Positions 6,716 to 16,378 of a stretch of 16,378 nt of DNA are shown one piece after another. A program made the translations under genes and the position numbers. Under the pieces are notes generated by a model, which was not told the origin of the DNA, did not search any database, and saw nothing but the letters and a program-made list of their open reading frames with translations. The stretch comes from CAWEHQ01 sp051001995 (GTDB lineage Bacteria > Actinomycetota > Thermoleophilia > Solirubrobacterales > Thermoleophilaceae), in NCBI GenBank assembly GCA_051001995.1, contig JBPCMT010000197.1, positions 1-16,378 of the forward strand. The letters run 5' to 3'. Each line of letters opens with the position of its first letter. Position 1 is the first letter of the stretch.

Positions 6716-6744
6716 TCGACAGAGGCGAAATGCCGGCGTACCAT
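6716..6744 (+). promoter_or_regulatory. rnpB promoter
   Basis: TCGACA (6716-6721) and TACCAT (6739-6744) are spaced by 17 nt. The start should fall at 6751-6752, exactly where the P1 helix of the RNase P RNA begins, which supports both calls. Confidence 0.7.
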
Positions 6745-6751
6745 TGACGAT

Positions 6752-7142
6752 GCTGGCCAAGCAGCCGCGGGAGGTCGGGGAGAAAACCGGCCCTCGAGGA
6801 AAGTCCGGACACCGCAGGGCAGGGTGGTCGGGGAAGCCGACCCGGGGAAACCCGCGGGAAAGTGCCACAGAAATGACACCGCCTAAGCGGCGGGCCCTCA
6901 CGTGAGGCCCGTTGCCGGCAAGGGTGAAATGGTGCGGTAAGAGCGCACCGGCGGCGTGGCGACACGCCGGCCAGGCAAACCCCACTCGGTGCAAGGCCAA
7001 GCAGGGACGACGACGCTGCCCGCCGAGTCCCAGGTAGGCCGCGGGGCCGAGAGGCCCGTCCCGGCCACTCCCGGTCCGCAAGGGTGGGGAAACCGGGGCA
7101 GATGGATGGCTGCTCGCGACAGGATCCGGCTTATCGGCCAGC
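6752..7142 (+). ncRNA. rnpB: RNase P RNA (type A)
   Basis: An RNA of about 391 nt, the catalytic component of the enzyme that trims the 5' ends of tRNAs. The ends pair as P1: GCTGGCC (6752-6758) with GGCCAGC (7136-7142). The conserved regions appear in order: GAGGAAAGTCCGGACA then GCAGGGCAGGGTGG (from about 6795), GTGCCACAGAAATGACACCGCC (6861-6882, the A/G-rich CR-II/III area), AAGGGTGAAATGGTGCGGTA and AGAGCGCACCGGCG (6920-6953), GGCAAACCCCACTCGG and AAGGCCAAGCAGGG (6974-7006), and GACAGGATCCGGCTTATCGG (7118-7137) closing the core. Position 3' of P1 lies directly before a terminator. The folds around P7-P11 match E. coli type A RNA closely. Confidence 0.96.
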
Positions 7143-7149
7143 TACGGGG

Positions 7150-7180
7150 GAGGCCTCGCTTCGGCGGGGCCTCTTCTATT
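7150..7180 (+). terminator. rho-independent terminator of rnpB
   Basis: GAGGCCTCGC and GCGGGGCCTC form a perfect 10-bp stem (one G-T pair) closed by a stable C(TTCG)G loop at 7150-7173, followed by TTCTATT. It begins 7 nt after the 3' end of the RNase P RNA. Confidence 0.85.
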
Positions 7181-7245
7181 GAGCGGCGCGACACCGCGCG
7201 TCGGGCCGGCGCGCGGCCCTGGAAAGGGGACGGCACGAGCCGACC

Positions 7246-7274
7246 TTTCGTCACGCCCGAGCGGAAGTTAGACT
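7246..7274 (+). promoter_or_regulatory. Possible promoter of the CBS-domain gene
   Basis: TTTCGT (7246-7251) and TAGACT (7269-7274) are spaced by 17 nt, upstream of the GAGGAGG ribosome site. The -10 is good, the -35 is weak. Confidence 0.35.
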
Positions 7275-7308
7275 GTCTCGTGGCGATTGGGACGAGGAGG
7301 TCGGGACC

Positions 7309-7731
7309 TTGCAGGTGCGCGACGGCATGAACAAGATCGAGGTGACGGTCGGGCCGGACCACACCTTGAGGGAGACGGCTCGCCGGATGACCAAGCACGG
7401 CGTGGGCGCGGCGGTGGTCATTGGCCTCGACCAGCCCGGGCCGGGGATCATCACCGAACGCGACCTACTGCGCTCGATCGGAAGGGACGAGGACATGGAC
7501 GCCGAGCGCGTCAGCGACCACCTGGCTTCGGACCTTCAGTACGCCCAAGCGGACTGGCCGCTCGAGCGCGCGGCCGAGACCATGGTGAAGGGGGCGTTCA
7601 GGCACGTCATCGTCCTCGATCGCGGAGAGGTCGCCGGGATCCTCTCGATGCGCGACGTCGTGCGCTGCTGGACGAGCGACGGCGCGAGCTGCGACATGCC
7701 GGATCGCGAGCCGAGCGGCGCGGGCGCCTAG
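7309..7731 (+). CDS. Two-CBS-domain protein
   Basis: A 140-residue protein built of two CBS motifs. The first spans about residues 8-60 (VGPDHTLRETARRMTKHGVG AAVVI...PGIITERDLLR), the second about 74-122 (YAQADWPLERAAETM...FRHVIVL..GEVAGILSMRDVV). The pair forms a Bateman module that binds adenosine nucleotides such as AMP, ATP or SAM, usually as a regulator of another protein. No catalytic domain is attached. The start is TTG 7309, chosen because GAGGAGG at 7294-7300 lies 8 nt upstream; the GTG at 7315 would be 14 nt away. It follows the rnpB terminator and precedes gltB by about 100 nt in the same direction, so a link with glutamate synthase is possible but is only neighbourhood inference. 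The tail (residues 126-140) is short and disordered. Confidence 0.87.
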   Translation: MQVRDGMNKIEVTVGPDHTLRETARRMTKHGVGAAVVIGLDQPGPGIITERDLLRSIGRDEDMDAERVSDHLASDLQYAQADWPLERAAETMVKGAFRHVIVLDRGEVAGILSMRDVVRCWTSDGASCDMPDREPSGAGA

Positions 7732-7835
7732 CCGGCGGACTACCCGCCCCGGCGCGAGGGCCACTTCGCTCGCTTCCGTCCCGGGCGTAGGTAGCATTTC
7801 GGACTCCCTCTTCCGTCGGAGGCTTCTCCCTGTCC
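7732..7835 (+). other. gltB upstream region, possible weak promoter
   Basis: Candidate -10 hexamers TAGGTA (7788) and TAGCAT (7792) are present. With TTCGCT at 7765 as -35, TAGGTA has 17-nt spacing, but the match is poor. GGAGG (7818-7822) lies 13 nt before ATG 7836, longer than usual for a ribosome site. gltB could also be read from the CBS gene upstream. No inverted repeat suggesting an operator stands out. Confidence 0.25.
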
Positions 7836-12410
<4,575 letters not shown>

Positions 12411-12426
12411 CCCGATGGAGCGAGTC

Positions 12427-13881
<1,455 letters not shown>

Positions 13882-13890
13882 CCCGTTCCT

Positions 13891-13953
13891 GCGCCCAGGC
13901 GCGCGGGTCCTGCCTCCGGCGGGGCGCCGTGGCGCGCGGGTCCTGCCTCCGGC
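13891..13953 (+). repeat. Two-copy direct repeat downstream of gltD
   Basis: A 23-bp sequence (begins ggcgcgcgggtc, ends tgcctccggc) occurs exactly at 13898-13920 and again at 13931-13953, a 33-bp period. Extended to 30 bp (from 13891 and 13924), the copies match at 28 of 30 positions. The rest of 13882-14067 holds no gene; a GACGGC-TCC-GCCGTC hairpin (13997-14011) lies nearby, without a T tract. Confidence 0.85.
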
Positions 13954-14052
13954 AGAGCCCTCGGACTTGGGCTCGCTTCGCTAAACGCCCTCGCCCGACG
14001 GCTCCGCCGTCACCACCCGCGCGAGCAGCGCCGTGGCCGACGGCTGTTGTGC

Positions 14053-14058
14053 TACGGT
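14053..14058 (+). promoter_or_regulatory. -10 element of the antitoxin gene, leaderless start likely
   Basis: TACGGT lies 9 nt before ATG 14068, so transcription should start at about 14065-14068. No Shine-Dalgarno sequence is present. The region about 17 nt further upstream has no convincing -35. Confidence 0.5.
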
Positions 14059-14067
14059 GTGACGCAC

Positions 14068-14349
14068 ATGGAATCGGTTGGCGTCAGAGAGCTCAGACAG
14101 AATCTCAGCCGTCACCTGGCGCGGGTCAAGTCAGGGCAAAGCCTGATCGTGACCGAGCGCGGTGAGGAGGTGGCCGTGCTCGTGCCGTCGGGCGCGCACG
14201 CCGGGGAGCACGCGCGCCTCGCGGCTCGGTTCGGAGCGAGCGTGCCCCTGGGTCGGCTTGACGAGGTAGCTGCGAGGCTCACACCGCCTGGCGCTCCGGC
14301 GGGCACGACCGACGAGTTCCTCGCGCAGACACGGGCTTCGCGCGACTGA
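14068..14349 (+). CDS. Phd/YefM-type antitoxin
   Basis: A 93-residue protein with the typical Phd/YefM N-terminal fold: SVGVRELRQNLSRHLARVKSG (3-23), then QSLIVTERGEEVAVLVPSG (24-42), a beta-alpha DNA-binding domain that dimerises on its own promoter. The C-terminal part (about 43-93, rich in Arg, Ala, Gly and Pro) should wrap around and block the toxin. It autoregulates its operon in known systems; the promoter just upstream is the likely operator, but I see no clear palindrome over it. The toxin gene starts 9 nt downstream. The ATG at 14068 matches the family N-terminus (MESVGVRELRQN); a further in-frame start at 14047 would add only CYGVTH. Confidence 0.92.
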   Translation: MESVGVRELRQNLSRHLARVKSGQSLIVTERGEEVAVLVPSGAHAGEHARLAARFGASVPLGRLDEVAARLTPPGAPAGTTDEFLAQTRASRD

Positions 14350-14358
14350 GCCCGATCG

Positions 14359-14754
14359 GTGGCTGGCGTCTACCTCGACACGAGCGCCCTCGGTCGGGTG
14401 CTGCTCGGCGAGCCTGATGCCGCCTCCGTGTTGTCGGCGCTCGCGGACTTCGACCACCACATCGCCAGTCGCCTGCTCCGGATCGAGCTTCGGCGCCTCG
14501 CGGGTCGTCATGGTGTGCTCGACCAGGCGGACCAGGTCCTCGGCGCCGTCGCGCTCATTCCGATGGACGAGGCCTTGCTTGCCGCCGCCGAGACGCTTCC
14601 CCCCGCCCTGGTCGGCACGCTCGATGCCGTTCACCTTGCGACCGCTGTACGGCTCGCCGCCGATGGCGCCGTCGAGGCGATGATGACCTTCGACCACCGC
14701 CTCGCCGAGGGTGCCCGGCATCACGGCCTCGAAGTGGTTGCGCCGGCAGAGTAG
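14359..14754 (+). CDS. PIN-domain toxin (VapC family)
   Basis: A 131-residue protein with a PIN ribonuclease domain. The four acidic metal-binding residues are in place: Asp7 (YLDTSAL), Glu43 (RIELRRL), Asp89 (LDAVHLATA) and Asp112 (TFDHRL). VapC toxins cut RNA, often initiator tRNA or rRNA, using Mg or Mn, and their activity is held by the antitoxin. Length and motif spacing are normal. The start is GTG 14359 (MAGVYLDTS); it has no ribosome site and follows the antitoxin stop by 9 nt, so coupling is likely. The antitoxin is Phd/YefM-like rather than AbrB-like VapB, a pairing seen in many genomes. The target cannot be read from the sequence. Confidence 0.92.
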   Translation: MAGVYLDTSALGRVLLGEPDAASVLSALADFDHHIASRLLRIELRRLAGRHGVLDQADQVLGAVALIPMDEALLAAAETLPPALVGTLDAVHLATAVRLAADGAVEAMMTFDHRLAEGARHHGLEVVAPAE

Positions 14755-14859
14755 GTCACTCTCGGCGGAGGCCGGCTGGGCGGCCAGGCGGCTTCGTGGC
14801 TCCAAGACGCGCCCGGGATCGCCGGCCGCGCGGCGGGGCCCCGGCGGGGAGCGAAGCGC

Positions 14860-15678
14860 CTACCGCCGGTGCGGCAGGTGCTCGATCGCTGCGCCGTCCA
14901 CCTCAACCACGAGCTCCTCGTGGAGGAACGAGAGGTGGTCGCGGACCTTCGATGCCTCGGGGAGCGGCTCGGGGTAGCTCCACGCCAGGTCCTCGACCGG
15001 CTCATCGGACGCCCGCGCCGACCAGTAGGAGGCGCGCCCCTTGTAGGGGCAGTAGCTCGACGCGTGGCTGCGCGCGAGCAGGTTGGTCCTGACGTCGGCA
15101 CGAGGAACGTAGATCCGCGTCGACAGGCTGGTCTCAAAGAGCAGCTTCGGGCGGACCGTCTCGGCGAGGACCTCGTCGCGCAGGGCGACGCGCACCCGGC
15201 GCGAGCTCTCGCGCACGTCGATGCGCGTGTAGGGGTCGCGCGGGTGTCCCTCGATCTCCTCGTCCTCCTCGAGCCAGCGGTCCACCGCGTCCCAGCGGAA
15301 GGCCATGTAGCCGGCGAGCGGCGGGGCGCCCTCGAGCGGCTCGGGGTAGCTCCAGATCGCGTTCTCCGCCAGGCGATCGCCGGCGCGGACCGACCAGTAC
15401 GAGGCGTCGCCCTTGAACGGGCAGTGCGTCCGGTGGTCGGTGGGCTCCAGCAGGCTCGCGTCGACGTCCTCCCGCGGGAAGTAGTAGACGGGCAGGTGGC
15501 CGGTCTCGTGGAGCAGCTTCACCCGCTCGCTGTCGGCGACCGTTCGGTCGCCCAGCTCGTTGCGCACGCGACGCGGCGAGTCCTCGAAGTAGAGGACGTG
15601 CTGCGGCGCGTCGTAGTCGAAGTTGAAGACGCCCCCGGGGCTCCTGCCGAAGGGGGCGCTGCCGATCGTGAGTGTCAT
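14860..15678 (-). CDS. Tandem DUF427 protein
   Basis: A 272-residue protein made of two copies of the DUF427 domain (PF04248). The first spans about residues 27-140: DSPRRVRNELGDRTVADSER, then LLHETGHLPVYYFPREDVDASLL, HCPFKGDASYWSV (C86) and WSYPEPLEGAPPLAGYMAF. The second spans about 153-262: ESSRRVRVALRDEVLAET, then LLFETSLSTRIYVPRADV, YCPYKGRASYWSA (C210) and WSYPEPLPEA. Both halves keep the 'C-P-[FY]-K-G-x-A-S-Y-W' motif. The family is widespread in actinobacteria and has no agreed reaction. Start ATG 15678 has a good AAGGAG 8 nt upstream. A promoter lies just before it. It converges with the PIN toxin gene (105 nt apart) and diverges from fdhD. Confidence 0.93.
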   Translation of the reverse strand: MTLTIGSAPFGRSPGGVFNFDYDAPQHVLYFEDSPRRVRNELGDRTVADSERVKLLHETGHLPVYYFPREDVDASLLEPTDHRTHCPFKGDASYWSVRAGDRLAENAIWSYPEPLEGAPPLAGYMAFRWDAVDRWLEEDEEIEGHPRDPYTRIDVRESSRRVRVALRDEVLAETVRPKLLFETSLSTRIYVPRADVRTNLLARSHASSYCPYKGRASYWSARASDEPVEDLAWSYPEPLPEASKVRDHLSFLHEELVVEVDGAAIEHLPHRR

Positions 15679-15711
15679 GGTCGAGTCTCCTTGGATGGGC
15701 CCACCTCGACG

Positions 15712-15739
15712 ACGGTAGCGGCCGCCTGACCCGTGTCGC
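15712..15739 (-). promoter_or_regulatory. Promoter of the DUF427 gene
   Basis: On the minus strand -35 GCGACA (15734-15739) and -10 TACCGT (15712-15717) are spaced by 16 nt. The start would be near 15705, giving a leader of about 27 nt that contains AAGGAG. Confidence 0.45.
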
Positions 15740-15765
15740 GCTCGGCCGCGCAATCATTCACCGGA

Positions 15766-16378
15766 ATGTCAGCGATGGCGACCGGCTTCGACCCGCGCGT
15801 GGCGCACGCCGAGATCCTCCGCGTCCGCACGGGCGCGGGCGGGGAGGAGGCCACGCTCGACGCCGTGGCCGTCGAGGAGCCGCTCGAGGTCCGCGCCGAC
15901 GGCCAGGCGGTCGCGGTGACCATGCGCACGCCCGGCGACGACGAGGAGCTGGCGGTCGGCTTCCTGGCGGGAGGCGCCGCCGTCCGCGGCCGCCGAGCCG
16001 CTCGCTCCGCAGGCCGTGATCGCGATCCCCGCGGAGGCGCGGGCGCGTCAGGACGCCTTCGACCGGACCGGAGGCATCCACGCCACCGCGCTGTTCGAGG
16101 CGCCGGGCCGGATCCTCGCCCTGCGCGAGGACGTTGGCCGCCACAACGCGATGGACAAAGGCGATCGGCGCCCTGCTGCTCGCCGGGCGCTACCCGGCGC
16201 CCGGCGTCTACGCGTGGGTGAGCGGGCGCGCCTCATTCGAGCTCGTGCAGAAGTGCAGCCTCGCGGGCCTCGCGGGAATGGTGGCCGTGGGGCCGCCCTC
16301 GAGCCTCGCCGTCGACCTCGCCCGCGAGCGGCGCATGCTGCTGTGCGGATTCGTCCGCGACGAGGCCTTCAACGTCTA
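15766..16378 (+). pseudogene. fdhD: fdhD, sulfurtransferase for formate dehydrogenase, broken (3' end beyond window)
   Basis: Three pieces of one FdhD protein lie in three frames. From ATG 15766: EEPLEVRADGQAVAVTMRTP and GDDEELAVGFLAGGAAV (to about 15984), the family N-terminus. From about 15983 in a second frame: AIPAEARARQDAFDRTGGIH then ALREDVGRHNAMDK (to about 16159), from the second half. After one extra A in the AAA at 16157-16159 a third frame gives AIGALLLAGRYPAP, WVSGRASFELVQK, PPSSLAVDLARE and GFVRDEAFNV to the window edge. The central part, normally about 60 residues with the sulfur-accepting CGVCGK motif (Cys121 in E. coli), is missing at the first junction. FdhD passes sulfur from IscS to the molybdenum cofactor of formate dehydrogenase; this copy lacks that site and cannot be read in one frame. 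It could be a decayed gene, or an assembly error joined over a collapsed region. A second ATG at 15775 is also possible. The gene ends at or just beyond the edge. Confidence 0.85.

Noticed and set aside
13891..13953. CRISPR array
   Set aside because: Only two copies of the repeat with a 10-bp gap and no cas genes.

Overview
The window is a 16.4 kb stretch of very GC-rich DNA with actinobacterial traits. These are a Cheo-box type SOS operator (CGAACACATGTTCG) in front of lexA, a type A RNase P RNA, GTG and TTG starts, promoters placed for leaderless mRNAs, and many Ala/Arg/Gly/Pro-rich proteins. Several proteins (the short GKAWILDTETKGTG protein, the coiled-coil protein, the Tat-exported ferritin-like protein) resemble families I associate with Thermoleophilia/Solirubrobacterales. 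That placement is inference, not proof. The gene order looks like an ordinary chromosome. There is no transposase, phage gene, integrase or CRISPR array, and no stretch over 300 bases lacks a gene or structural RNA.

Left part (1-2622). Two minus-strand membrane-protein genes form an operon: a LapA-domain protein read from a strong, apparently leaderless promoter, then a multi-pass protein running off the left edge. Upstream lies a minus-strand class I methyltransferase of the METTL16-like/COG3897 type. Divergent from it is a small plus-strand gene split by a frameshift. A minus-strand tRNA-Leu(GAG) follows, and its promoter region is back to back with that of lexA.

Middle part (2691-7731). 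lexA has a readable -35/-10 and an SOS box at the expected transcription start. Its stop overlaps the start of a small zinc-ribbon protein gene. Then come a coiled-coil protein of unknown function, a Tat-exported ferritin-like protein, and an L,D-transpeptidase starting 2 nt after the ferritin-like stop. rnpB follows as a complete unit: promoter, RNA, and a terminator with a UUCG loop. A two-CBS-domain protein with a TTG start comes next.

Right part (7836-16378). gltB and gltD encode both subunits of NADPH-type glutamate synthase (GOGAT), the ammonia assimilation step that turns glutamine and 2-oxoglutarate into two glutamates. After a short intergenic region with an exact 23-bp direct repeat comes a Phd/YefM-type antitoxin with a PIN-domain toxin. 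A tandem DUF427 protein lies on the minus strand. Divergent from it is an fdhD (formate dehydrogenase sulfurtransferase) whose middle section, including the catalytic CGVCGK region, is missing and whose frame is broken twice.

The most notable points are the damaged fdhD, the dinucleotide frameshift in the small gene at 1996-2354, the lexA/zinc-ribbon coupling, the ferritin-like/L,D-transpeptidase pair, and two genes that look leaderless. I found no clearly new multi-gene system; most of the window is housekeeping.
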